Shown here one piece after another: positions 51,238 through 60,843 of a stretch of 64,000 bases of DNA (positions within the stretch are counted from its first letter, which is position 1; each line of letters begins with the position of its first letter). Origin of the DNA: Vombatus ursinus. Lineage: Eukaryota > Chordata > Mammalia > Diprotodontia > Vombatidae. A program made the position numbers and the translations under genes. The notes under the pieces are model-generated. The model did not search any database, was not told the origin of the DNA, and saw nothing but the letters and a program-made list of their open reading frames with translations. The DNA lies in contig NW_020954585.1 of the NCBI RefSeq assembly GCF_900497805.2, positions 46,279,789 through 46,343,788 of the forward strand. The letters are read 5' to 3'.

Positions 51238-53205
51238 CAAGGCAATAAACATTTTTAAGGGGCTTATGTGTTCCAGGTACTATACTAAAACAATGGGAAT
51301 GCAAAAAAAAAAGGGGGGGCCACTCTCCCTTACCTCCCCCAAAAAACTCCAGTCTCTACCCTCAGGGAATTTAAAATCTATTGGGGAGGCAGACAACATG
51401 CAAACAAAATGTATAAAAACAAGATATATACACCTAGAAAGTTAGAGATCATCTGGGTCTAGGGTAGGGAAGGACACTAATATTAGAGAGGACAGAAAAG
51501 GGTTGGTTTTTTTTTTTTCAATCAGTAAGTGGGATTTTAGCTGAGATTTGAAGGAAGCCCAGAGGCAGAAATGAGGAGGGAGAGAGTTCCAGGTATGGGG
51601 GATAATCAATTCCAAGGCTAGGATTTGGAAGATGAGTGCCTGTTTCTAGGAACAGCAAGTTCCATGTAGTAGATGGTGAGAAGTAAAGTATAAGAAGACT
51701 GGAAATGTAGGAAGGTCACAGGTTATAACGGGCTTTACATGCCAAACAGAGCACTTTATATTTGATCCTGGAGGCAATAGGGAGCCACTAGAGTTGATTG
51801 ATTAGGAGAGTGATGTCGCCAGACCTGTGATTCAGGTAGATCACTTTGAGTGAGTTGAAGGAAGGACTGGAGTGGGGAAGGACTTGAGGCAGTCAGGCCA
51901 ATCAGAAAGCTGTTGAAATAGTTCAGTGTGAGGTGATGGTAGTCTGTAGTGTCAGAGTAGAGAAGGGGGCATAGATGTTTAGAGATGTGAAGGTAGAAAC
52001 AACAGTAGTAGGTAACAGATTGGATGTGGTGAATGAGAGAGAGTGAGCAGTAGACTGCAAGAATGGTGGTGACCTTGACAGCAGTAGGGAAGATAGGAAG
52101 AGGGATGGGTTTTTGGGGAAAAGACAATGAGTTCAGTTCTGGAGAGATATCTGTAAGACTTCTAGCATGAGATGGCCATTGTTGTTTGTCCTTCATTTTC
52201 GACGATGACCGAAGACATTGCAGGCAATGTCTTGATTTGTACGTGTGAATTGGATTTAAGTGAGGCAAGGTCACACCAAGTCGTAAGCCTCACACTCTCT
52301 TCCTGAGTCATTGAAGTCTAGTGGTAAGACAGAAATCAGGATGACTGGTGATGACTTGGGATTCAGTGGATGACCTTGGTGTTTTTAATGTCTGACCAAG
52401 CTCTAAGCCACTCCACAGTGCCTGCTTCAGCCACCTTTATGGCCACTGGAGCAAATTGTTCTCATCCACCCATTCTGCTGGGGGAAATCTTCACCTGTTT
52501 GATGTAGACACCCCCTAATTTACTGACAGTCTTGAGGCCTGTCAGTTACTGTTAGCCAGGTTTAGCCCTGCCATCTGCAGAGTGTGGCTGCTGCATATGC
52601 TACACCTTCTTGGAGTCACAGGTGAGAGTTGGGTGAGTCAGGTGGACACCACATACGGATGGGCAGCCTTGAAAAGGGCTCAGCAAGCCCTTTGAGATGT
52701 CTAAGGTAAATGCTAATAGCATCCATCTCAGCAGAAAGGTTAGGGCTGGATAAGTATATTTGAGCATCATCGGCAGAGATTATAATTGAATCCATGGGAA
52801 TTGGTGACATCACCAAGTGAAATAGTATAGAGGGAGAAGAGAAGAGGACCCAAGATAGATCCAGATCCTTGTGGACATCCATGGTTGGTATCATGACCTT
52901 AATGAAGATGCAGCAGAGAAAACTGATGAGTGGTCAGATAGGTAGGAGGAGAACCAGGAGAATAATGTCACAGTGACCTAGAGAGAAAAGAGTTTTCAAG
53001 GAGAAGAGGGTGTCTTACGGTGTCAAAGGCTGTGGAGAAGTCAAGGACAAACATTGAGAAAAAGTCACTGGATTTGACAATTAAGAAATGATTTCTAATT
53101 TCCTAATTTTGGAGAGTGCAGTTTCAGTCAAATGATGAGGTCAGCATGGGAGACCCAGGAGAATTAAGAAGAGAGTGAGAACAAAGCAAGAGAAGGCACT
53201 GATTG
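51238..53205 (-). mobile_element. Longest L2 LINE copy, reverse, with inserted repeat
   Basis: Runs from the L2 terminus ('caataaacatttttaagggg') through the 3' UTR ('gggagccactagagttgatt') into ORF2. Bases 52763-52777 on the minus strand translate to SADDA, the RT active-site region (usually YADD). 'gtgtcaaaggctgtggagaa' and 'gcagtttcagtcaaatgatg' follow. A repeat of about 0.5 kb interrupts it at 52180-52690. About 1.45 kb of L2 remains; coding capacity is lost. Confidence 0.9.
52180..52690. mobile_element. Unassigned repeat inserted in L2
   Basis: L2 text stops near 52178 and resumes near 52690. The insert starts 'ttgttgtttgtccttcattt' and contains 'cgatgaccgaagacattg', 'ggatgactggtgatgac' and 'tcagccacctttatggcc'. 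The opening phrase is one I associate with a dispersed marsupial repeat, but I cannot name the family. No SINE CORE or LINE RT motif visible. Confidence 0.55.
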
Positions 53206-53209
53206 TAAG

Positions 53210-53330
53210 CCCTGCTGTTTGCTGGTGTTCTAAGTGCTGACAAAAACATGGTTCTTGTCCTCAGGGAGCTCACATTCTAATAAGGGAGACAACATGCAAA
53301 CAACTGTATGAGATATGTATTTTTCCTTCC
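53210..53330 (-). mobile_element. L2 3' terminus, reverse
   Basis: 'aaaacatggttcttgtcctc', 'agggagctcacattctaata' and 'agacaacatgcaaacaactg'. Confidence 0.8.
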
Positions 53331-53354
53331 CTCTCCCCTGAGGTTACTTCCCAC

Positions 53355-53600
53355 TTGTACCATATTATATATTGATTGTAATAATTAGACATAGTAGATA
53401 TCAAATTTCTACTATATACTGTACATTATATTATATATAGTATAAATCATATATATCATACTGAGATATATGTAATGTAGTCTAAATATACTATTATAAC
53501 TATGCTATATAAGTCTATATGATAAATAATATGTGATATAATATACTATATACAGTATCATATACATACACACATGTGTGTATATATACACACACAGTTT
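53355..53600. repeat. AT-rich tract (TATA-type low complexity)
   Basis: Mostly A and T with repeated TATA, ATAT and CATA motifs, ending in an ACAC/TGTG patch at 53567-53597. Confidence 0.88.
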
Positions 53601-53659
53601 AAATGGTAGGTAATCTCTGAATAAAGTACTAGCCTTAAGAAAAGCCAAATAAAAAAATT

Positions 53660-53815
53660 CTTCCCAACGATTAAAGCTGGCCAGAAATGGAATGTGTTGC
53701 TTTGGAAGGAAGTTCCGTGTCATTTGATGTCTATGCGGATGCCAAGTGGCTGCTTGTGGGGTACACTGTAGAGGGGAATTCACGTATTATTTATAGGTTG
53801 TACTATATGACCCAT
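53660..53815 (+). mobile_element. L3/CR1-type LINE 3' end
   Basis: Sense CR1/L3 end: 'ggaatgtgttgctttggaag', 'aagtggctgcttgtggggta', 'cactgtagaggggaattcac' and 'aggttgtactatatgaccc'. Corresponds to the region after the RT in CR1. Confidence 0.72.
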
Positions 53816-53819
53816 CTCT

Positions 53820-54230
53820 CACACCTGGGAATAAAAGGCAGTCTTAGTCCTTGCCCTTGGGGAGCTTACAGTCTGGTTCCGGGATGGGGAACCTGCTGCA
53901 GCCTCCAGGCCACATGTGGCCTTGTAGGTCCTTGGTTGCAGCCTTTTGACTGAGTCCAAGTTTTACAGGGCAAATCCTTTTATTAAGGGGATTTGTTCTG
54001 TGAAGTTTGGATTCAGTCAATGGGCTGCTCTTGAGGACTTAGAGGGCCACATGGTCGAAGGTGTCCTGCCTCTGGTCTAGTCAGTCATCCTGTTAACCTT
54101 TTTTAAGTGCCTGCTATGTGCCAGGTACTGTGCTAAATACTGGAGGTACCAAAAGAAAGGCTAAAGACAATCTCTGCTCTCAAAGAGCCTCCCATCTAAT
54201 GGAGGAAGACTACATATAAAAGGAGGCTGA
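53820..54230 (-). mobile_element. L2 3' ends flanking a DNA transposon
   Basis: 53825-53876 ('cttgcccttggggagcttac') and 54085-54230 ('aagtgcctgctatgtgccag', 'caaagagcctcccatctaat') are L2 termini in the same orientation. They may be two copies rather than one split copy, since both contain the 'gagc' plus 'ctcc/ttac' block. Confidence 0.65.
53880..54078. mobile_element. Palindromic hAT-like non-autonomous DNA transposon
   Basis: The two halves are inverted copies around 'atccttttattaaggggatt' (about 53965-53990). 'ggccacatgtggccttgtag' and 'gactgagtccaagttttaca' on the left match the reverse complement of 'gtgaagtttggattcagtca' and 'cttagagggccacatgg' on the right. The outer ends 'ggatggggaacctgctgc' resemble a hAT end. 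Flanks 'gtctggtt' and 'gtctagtc' could be a worn 8-base duplication. Exact family name not known to me. Confidence 0.7.
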
Positions 54231-54559
54231 AAAGCGATGGGGAGCGTGGAGGGCGTGATGAAAGTCTGAAGGAGTTTTCTGTCTGGTAAGGAACTATGAA
54301 ATTGCTGCTCTGTATACCCTCCTTAAATGGAGGATCTGGGATCTCCACTGTCCATGCTCCACTCTGTCCAGTCAGTGGGAGGGAGGGACCACAGGTGGGG
54401 AGTACTCAAGGGGTGTGTTGTGATGACATTTTGGAAGGCATGATGGAATCTGGATGACTTCAGTGGGTGGGAAATAATCTGGTCTAAAGGGACAACAACG
54501 TGGACATATATAAGAAACATATGAAGCTGATTCGAGGTCATCTTGGGGGTGAGGGAAGT
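54231..54559. other. Intronic sequence, probably decayed L2
   Basis: Sits between two reverse L2 segments, but individual phrases are too worn to place. Confidence 0.35.
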
Positions 54560-54765
54560 AGGGTGCTAGCTAATAGAGAGACCAGGAAAAGCCTTTTTCA
54601 GAAGATGAAACTTTAGTTGAGTCTAGATTAGAAGGAAACCAATGACTCTTAAGAGGCAAAGATGAGGTTTGAGAGCATTCCATGAATGGGGGAAAGACAG
54701 TGCAAAGGCATGGATGGGAAGGTGGAATATTGCATGAGAGGAACTTCAAAAATTCTTGGTGTCAT
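54560..54765 (-). mobile_element. L2 LINE body, reverse
   Basis: 'ttcagaagatgaaactttag', 'gagagcattccatgaatggg' and 'agacagtgcaaaggcatgga'. Confidence 0.72.
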
Positions 54766-55758
54766 AGATTCCAAGATATCTGCATGATCTTTTGAGAAAA
54801 TCAGAACCTATTCTTTCTAGGTCAAGTTGGAGAGAGAATTAGGCTGGTCACAATTCGTAGCTCACAAGTAAGTAGGGTTTTAGCTCTTAGTGTCTTGGGT
54901 GTGGTGGGCCTTGGTCTTCCTCCTAAAGTGTACTAATGAGTTGGCTAAGGAGTAATCTAATCAGTTGGGTGATAAAACTCCTGGGAGAGCTCACAATAAC
55001 GCTCCCACCTAAAGCTTTGTGGAAGGGATTCTGGGGTTGCTAAGATAAGTGAGAAGCACCAACTTTTGGAAGACATGGAGAACGTAGGAGACAGAAGCAG
55101 CTGGAATGTCTGCAGGCTGAGAAACCAACGTGGCCAAGTAGGACTATCACCAGTGGATCCCATTTTGGGCTGTGAGTGACCTTAAGTGTTTGGGGGAGGG
55201 GAGTGGGGGCACCACGTAAGAAAGGCAAATGAGCTGTTGTGGGAAAATTCATTCAACTATGTTATGTTGGGGAAGTGTTGTTATTCAGTCTTTGGAATAT
55301 TTACTTCTAGGGCTTGGAAGTGGAAAGTCCAATAGGATGTATTTGCCAGGTTGAGGGATATATATTTTCTTTTCATATATTTCCCCAATTTTATTTTCTT
55401 AAAAATTTTATTAAGAATTTGACACACACACACCAACAAACATGATGGTGTCCTTATACAAAGAACAGATAGATTATATATATGATATATTACATATATA
55501 TGAAACTGAGAATATTATTTAAGTATGTAATAACTTTACAATGGTCCTTTCTTTAAAAATGTTTTTTGTTCTGAACATAAACACCACAAAAAAATATTTT
55601 AAAAAGAGCATTTCCATATACACAGCTAGACACAGAAAGAGGATTCTATATGAAACCATGAATCTTCATTTTATACTGCTTTTTAAAAACAAAATATATA
55701 ATAAATTCCTCACATTACTTTCAAAATTGTCTTGATTGTGCTTCCTTCTGAACTTCTC
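54766..55758. other. Intronic sequence, AT-rich in the second half
   Basis: 54770-55340 is unique. 55350-55740 is AT-rich, with an ACAC run at 55424-55434 and TATA runs near 55475-55500. No element assigned; it may belong to an older LINE interrupted by the L1 that follows. Confidence 0.35.
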
Positions 55759-56356
55759 TTTGGTGCATTTTTAAATTTTATTTATTTATTTTTATTAATT
55801 TATTTTTAGTTTTCAACATTCACTTCCATAAGCTTTTGAGTTTTAAATTTTCTCCCCCTCCCTCCCCAGATGGCGTGCAGTCTGATATAGGCTCTACACA
55901 TGTATTCCTATTAAACATTTTTTCACATTAGTCATGTTGTAAAGAAGAATTAGGACCAATAGGAGGAACCACAAGAAAGAAGAAACAAAACAAAACAAAA
56001 GAGAAAAAAAAAAGAGCAAATAGTATGCTTCAATCTGCATTCAAACTCCATAGTTCTTTCTCTGGATGTGGATAGCTTTTTCCAGCATGAGACTTTTGGA
56101 GTTGTCATCGACAATGTGGCTGTTACTGTGTATGGGGTCCTCCTGGTTCTGCTCACTTCACTCAGCATCAGTCCATGCAAGTTTTTCCAGGTTTTTCCAA
56201 AGTCTGCTTGCTCACCATTCCTTGTAGCACAGTAGTATTCCATTACATTCATATACGACAACTTGCTTAGCCATTCCCCAACTGATGGGCATCTCCTCCA
56301 TTTCCAATTCTTTGCCACTATAAAAAGAGCTGCTATAAATATTTTGGCGCATTTTT
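55759..56356 (-). mobile_element. L1 LINE 3' end, reverse, with target-site duplication
   Basis: Marsupial-type L1 end: 'agtcatgttgtaaagaagaa', 'ttctttctctggatgtggat', 'ggttctgctcacttcactca', 'gtattccattacattcatat', 'attccccaactgatgggcat' and 'aaagagctgctataaatatt'. The body of about 570 bases (55773-56342) lies between 'tttggtgcattttt' (55759-55772) and 'tttggcgcattttt' (56343-56356). 5'-truncated. Confidence 0.92.
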
Positions 56357-56759
56357 TTAAAAAAAGTATTTCAGTGACTTCCTTTATTTCTTTTTTAGCA
56401 TCACTGTCATCAATTCAATTTTGGAGCTTAGGCTCTGGAGCTTCTTTACTGGTGACTGAATATATCAAGAGTCCACTATTGCTGGACAGTCTCCAGCCCA
56501 TACAGTCATCCACCCATTGGTTTGACGCTCCACAAAATCCTGCATCCTGCCTAGTTTCTGGACACAATACCTCCTTACTATCTCCACCCCACTCTCCACA
56601 AACTTGCTTTGAGCACCATGAAATGAATTAAAATGTAAAAGCTCTTTGTAAACCTTCCAGTGACTAAATCCTAGTTGTTATTACCTCTGCTTCTGGGAAG
56701 GGTGTGTCGATTGATTGTCCTGTGTGGATAAACTTATCTTCCCAGTGAATCTTTAGACC
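56357..56759. other. Intronic sequence, nothing recognised
   Basis: May continue the unassigned host sequence seen before the L1. No SINE blocks present. Confidence 0.3.
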
Positions 56760-56925
56760 TAAGTCCCCTGGCTATCACTTCCTGGGTTGTTTTATCTGGT
56801 TAGAATATGAACTCCTCAGGGTCAAAGACCTCATTTATTATTTGTATCTCCAGGATTTAGCAGAGTGTATAGCCATGTAAACATCCTTTAATAAATGTTT
56901 TTTCATTCATTCATTGAAGTATCTA
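56760..56925 (+). mobile_element. L2 3' terminus
   Basis: 'atatgaactcctcagggtca', 'gtatctccaggatttagcag' and 'ttaataaatgttttttcatt' with a CATT run. Confidence 0.82.
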
Positions 56926-57239
56926 TGTAATATGAGTTATGTTATCTATGCCTACTAGAAGACTAAAGTAGTAGTAATTAGATCAAAAGACCCAATGTTG
57001 AATACTGGTTGTTACTTATATCTTTGTGACCCTGGGCAAGTAATTGATGAGAGGTTAGCTAACCCTTCCAGCTCCCAATCCTATGGTTTTAGGTTTAGCG
57101 TTCTGGTTTTTCTGGGCTGATGGTCTCCTTAATCTGGAGTTTTTATATCCAATAATTATTTGATTGGGACTTTTATTCTTCTCCTAAAAGGGCTACCAGG
57201 CATCAATAGGGCACTACCTTATCTCAAAATAAAAATTCA
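56926..57239. other. Intronic sequence with MIR scraps
   Basis: 'gtgaccctgggcaagtaatt' at about 57027 is a MIR CORE fragment. The remainder is not assigned. Confidence 0.4.
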
Positions 57240-57394
57240 GGGCCAGCTAGGTGGCACAGTGGATAGAGCACTGGCCCTGGAGTCAGGAGGACCTGAGTTC
57301 AAATGCGGCCTCAAACACATAATACTTCCTAGCTGTGTGACTCAGGGCAATTCACTTAACCGCAATTGCTTCACTAAAAAACAAACAAAATTCA
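57240..57394 (+). mobile_element. Mar3/WSINE1-type SINE
   Basis: 'ccagctaggtggcacagtgg', 'agtcaggaggacctgagttc' and 'ttaaccgcaattgcttcact', with an A-rich tail. A short 'aaaattca' duplication flanks it (57232-57239 and 57387-57394). Confidence 0.94.
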
Positions 57395-57399
57395 ATTAA

Positions 57400-57734
57400 A
57401 TAAATAAATAAAAAGGATTTAGGATGGAAAGGTAACTTAGAGCATATTCTGTTAAAAGGGAGACTGAACCCCAGATTGCTGAAGCCCTTAAGTTGTTACC
57501 AGTACCCCTTACTTTTGGATTCAGGGAAGACAGACATTAACTCTTGTTCATGGTGGGGCTTAGTTAGAATATATTGAAATCAAGATGGGTACTTATGCCT
57601 GCGTCCCTTTTGTCCAGTTTCTAGGGAATAATGTAGCATGTGTGACATCCAACCCCTTGGGGCCCTGTCCAACCTGGAGGTAGCTGCTCACTAAGACTGC
57701 AGTAGGGAGTAGGTCATTGAAACTGAAAATTCCA
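57400..57734. other. Intronic sequence, nothing recognised
   Basis: A unique stretch between two SINEs of the same family and strand. Confidence 0.3.
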
Positions 57735-57900
57735 GGGGCAGCCAGGTGGAGCAGTGGATAGAACACCAGTCCTGGACTCAGGAGGACCTGAGTTCAAATG
57801 TGGTCTCAGACACATGACACTTACTAGCTGTGTGACTCTGGGCAAGTCACTTAACCCCGATTGCCTCACCAAAAAGGCAAAAAAAGAGAGAGAGAGAGAG
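57735..57900 (+). mobile_element. Mar3/WSINE1-type SINE with GA tail
   Basis: 'gggcagccaggtggagcagt', 'gtctcagacacatgacactt' and 'cttaaccccgattgcctcac'. The A-rich tail passes into a GA microsatellite at 57884-57905. Confidence 0.94.
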
Positions 57901-57956
57901 AGAGAACTCCCACCACCATATGCAACCTTTGAAAGAAAGGAAGGAAGGAAGGATGG

Positions 57957-58090
57957 ATGAATGAAAAAGTATTTATTAAACACTTATTACATTCCAGGAA
58001 CTCTGCGGAGCTGGGGATACAAATATAAAAAAAAAATGAAATATTTCCTGACTTGCAGAAGGTTGCATTGTAATAGGGCCACATAAAGGG
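57957..58090 (-). mobile_element. L2 3' terminus, reverse
   Basis: Preceded by GAAGGAAG/GATG units, then 'aagtatttattaaacactta', 'ccaggaactctgcggagctg' and 'gcagaaggttgcattgtaat'. Confidence 0.82.
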
Positions 58091-58444
58091 TCCTTCACTT
58101 AAATCCAGTTCTCTTGCAGGTCATGGTTTCCTGATGTCATGATCTTCTTAGAGAACAAGGATAATCGAGGACAACAAGGGAATAGAAACCAGGGTAGGGA
58201 ATTTTGGTCTAGGGAGTAATAGATAGTAAGTAAATCTTAAGAATAGTCAATGGAGGGATGGGGCTGGGAGTGTTGTGGGTACTGTGGAGCGCTTATTTAT
58301 GTGTGGTAGAATTTTTATGTTTCTGGAGGAATTATTTTAAAATTAAGTTTTTCAGATATGCTATGGAGACTAACATAAATCACTCCAATTTCCAGTAAGG
58401 TTTTGGTTGTTCTTCAAATGCTTTGTACAGCCGTGGCATATTAT
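58091..58444. other. Intronic sequence, nothing recognised
   Basis: 58130-58185 ('gatcttcttagagaacaagg', 'ataatcgaggacaacaa') loosely resembles the opening of the repeat at 52180 in reverse. Too short to call. Confidence 0.3.
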
Positions 58445-58698
58445 GGAAGCTGGGTGGCACAGTGAATAGTGATTGGCTTAGAATCAGGAAGTACTGAGTT
58501 TAGATCCTCCCTCAGACCCTTAAATACTAGCTGTGTGACCCTGGACAAGTAACTTAACTTGTCTGCCTCAGTGACCTTAAGTGTAAAATGGGGATAATAA
58601 ATGACTTATTTCCCAGGGTTGTTGTGAAGATCAAATGAGGTAATCTTTTGTAAAACCCTTAACACATAGTAGGTACTTAATAAATGCTTGTTCCTCCC
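58445..58698 (+). mobile_element. MIR-type SINE, marsupial form, full length
   Basis: 'aagctgggtggcacagtgaa', 'actagctgtgtgaccctgga', 'ttgtgaagatcaaatgaggt' and 'tagtaggtacttaataaatg'. Confidence 0.92.
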
Positions 58699-58749
58699 CC
58701 AGCCTCCCCAAAAAAAGCACTTGAGAAATGCTAGTCACCATATTTTCCT

Positions 58750-58910
58750 GAACTAGGAAGGTAGAAGGCTTAGATAGAAGTTCTTAGAACTCTGTGAACC
58801 TGGATAAGTCACCCCACTTCTCACAGCATCAGTTTATTCATCTGTAAAATTAGGTGATTAGATGCCGTCAGAGGTCTTTTTCAGCTCTCACATTTTATAA
58901 TTCCTATGTT
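58750..58910 (+). mobile_element. MIR SINE fragment
   Basis: 'ggataagtcaccccacttct' and 'cagtttattcatctgtaaaa', with the variant end 'tcagctctcacattttataa'. Confidence 0.75.
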
Positions 58911-58974
58911 TGTACATCTGCTGCTCTTTAAAGTGAAAGTTATGTTTATAATGATGACCTGGAGGTTCCTCGTA

Positions 58975-59100
58975 AGAGCCTAGATCATACCTTTAGAGTT
59001 GGACAGGACCTCAAAGGTCATCTAATCCAACCCCCTCATTAGACAGGGGAGGAAACAGAAGCCCAGCCAGGTGATCCAGAAGTTACTTCTGAATAATCAA
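58975..59100 (-). mobile_element. MIR SINE fragment, reverse
   Basis: 'agttggacaggacctcaaag', 'gtcatctaatccaacccc' and 'aggggaggaaacagaagccc'. Confidence 0.78.
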
Positions 59101-59449
59101 GGAAAGACTCAATTATGTTCCGTATAGTTTTATTGTTGAATAAATAAATGCATCTAATTGCAGAGTAGAGCATTTCTTTGAAAATCAAACCCTGGTTCTA
59201 TGTATTCATGATAATTCATTGTTAGACAGTTAATAATTGCTATGTTGTCAGAAGAGAGGGAGCATCAGTTCAGCCACCAAATCCACTTACTGACTTTTCT
59301 GGAGAAACTTGATTTTGTTTTGTTAAAACTTTTTTTAAGTTGAAAAGAATTGGAATTTCAGAAAAGCACCTGAGAATTTCAAATATCCCACTCAACAATG
59401 GCCCTGTCTCCTCCCTCTCGATTTCCATATTGATTCTCAAGAGCCCTAG
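59101..59449. other. Intronic sequence, nothing recognised
   Basis: AT-leaning unique sequence with no element assigned. Confidence 0.3.
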
Positions 59450-59620
59450 ATCTTTATAGAGTCACAGGCTTGATTAGAGACCCATTGATTTGGAAACTGA
59501 GGCCCTGGAAGGGGAAAGTGAATTGCCCCAAACCACATAGATACTAACTTGGCTGTAGGGCTGGGCCCCGGCCTTCTTTGTCCAAGTTCCTGTGTTCCCC
59601 AGAAGATATATCTCTAAAGT
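59450..59620 (-). mobile_element. MIR SINE, reverse, diverged
   Basis: 'ttggaaactgaggccctgga', 'aattgccccaaaccacatag' and a worn head. Confidence 0.68.
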
Positions 59621-59654
59621 GCCACTTCCTATGGCAGGTCTTTCATAGGATTTA

Positions 59655-60060
59655 GTGCTAAAAATAACTAGTATTCATATAGCACTTGAAGGTTTTGCAA
59701 AACATTTTGCAAACATTATTTCATTTTCTTTTCTTGTGAGGCAATTGGGGTTAAGTGACTTGCCCCAGAGTCACACAGCTGGCCAGTGTTATGTGTCTGA
59801 GGTTGGATTTGAACTCAGGTCCCCCCAACTCTAGGGCCTGTGCTGTATCCACTGCCCCACCTAGCTGCCCCAATCTCATTTTATTTTCACAACAACCCTG
59901 GGAGGCAGTTGCTATTATTATCCCCGTTTTACAGCTGTGGAGACTGAGGCAGATGTTGGTCAAATGACTTGCCTAGGATCACACAACTATTAAATATCTG
60001 AGGCAAGAATTGAACTCACTTTTTGTCTCCTAGCCCAGTGCACTTAACCTGCTGCTCCAA
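59655..60060 (-). mobile_element. MIR-type SINE split by Mar3/WSINE1
   Basis: 'actagtattcatatagcact' to about 59725, then from about 59873 'cacaacaaccctgggaggca', 'ttacagctgtggagactgag' and 'ctaggatcacacaactatta'. Confidence 0.88.
59727..59871 (-). mobile_element. Mar3/WSINE1-type SINE nested in MIR
   Basis: 'gtgaggcaattggggttaag', 'gaggttggatttgaactcag' and 'ctgccccacctagctgcccc'. Flanks 'tttcattttctttt' and 'tctcattttatttt' look like a slightly diverged duplication. Confidence 0.94.
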
Positions 60061-60215
60061 TTAACTGGAAAAGTCCCTAGAGACTATCAAGTCATTTTAT
60101 AGATGAGAAAACTGAAGCATAAAAAAATTAAGTAATTTGACCAGTATCACACAGAACTAGTAGCATCCAAGTCCCAACTCTGAATCCAGTACTCTCACCA
60201 TTATACCACACCCAC
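60061..60215 (-). mobile_element. MIR SINE, reverse
   Basis: 'ttttatagatgagaaaactg', 'ttgaccagtatcacacagaa' and 'caccattataccacaccca'. Confidence 0.78.
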
Positions 60216-60239
60216 CTTATCCTGATTACCCCAAACACC

Positions 60240-60430
60240 CGCTCCCTAAGTTCTTAGTACTCTCTCCCTCTTGGAAATTACTTTGTTGATACTTTGTATT
60301 TACTTAGGTTTTTATAGCATTCATCTTCCCCCAACCCCATCAGTACTTAAGCTGCTTGTGGGCAGGGCCTGTTTGTTTTGTATCCCCTGGTACTTTTAGG
60401 CACTTAATATCTATTTGTTGAATTGGTGAT
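60240..60430 (+). mobile_element. L2 3' end
   Basis: 'taagctgcttgtgggcaggg', 'ttgttttgtatcccctggta' and 'taggcacttaatatctattt'. Confidence 0.8.
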
Positions 60431-60619
60431 CCCATCCATGGATTGCTTTCAGGTGTTATAGTCCTGTTCCAGGGAGTTCCTCTTGGTAGAGTTGTCATGA
60501 CTAAATAATGGTATCAGAAATAGTTATCATAAGTTATGATAATAAGTTATCATAAATAAGAAGTTATCGTAATCTATGGCTTCTTGCTCTTAGGTTTGAG
60601 GTGGAAATGCTAGAACAGT

Positions 60620-60843
60620 GGGATTCTTAAGCTTTTTTGTTCCTAGGACCCAATCTGGTGAAGTCTATAGATCCCTTAGAATATATGTTGCTTACATTTA
60701 TATTGAAAAGAAAAGCTAAATTTCAGTTAGAGGTTAGTGAAAATAAAGGTGTCATTTTCCCCCATCTATGTTCACAGATAGACCTCCTGACATCTATTCA
60801 TAAGGGTGGGGAGAAGGTCTGTGGATACCAGATTAAAGAACCC
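60620..60843. mobile_element. hAT-like MITE remnant
   Basis: Begins 'gggattcttaagcttttttg' and ends 'ccagattaaagaaccc', a worn inverted pair. Inside, 'cctaggacccaatctggtga' and 'agtctatagatcccttagaa' resemble a mammalian hAT MITE type with a 'cttaacctttt...gacccc' start. Family assignment tentative. Confidence 0.42.

Noticed and set aside
51756-52274. A 172-codon minus-strand frame, the longest in the window
   Set aside because: Runs from L2 3' sequence into the unassigned insert. It is LINE-derived and crosses an insertion boundary.
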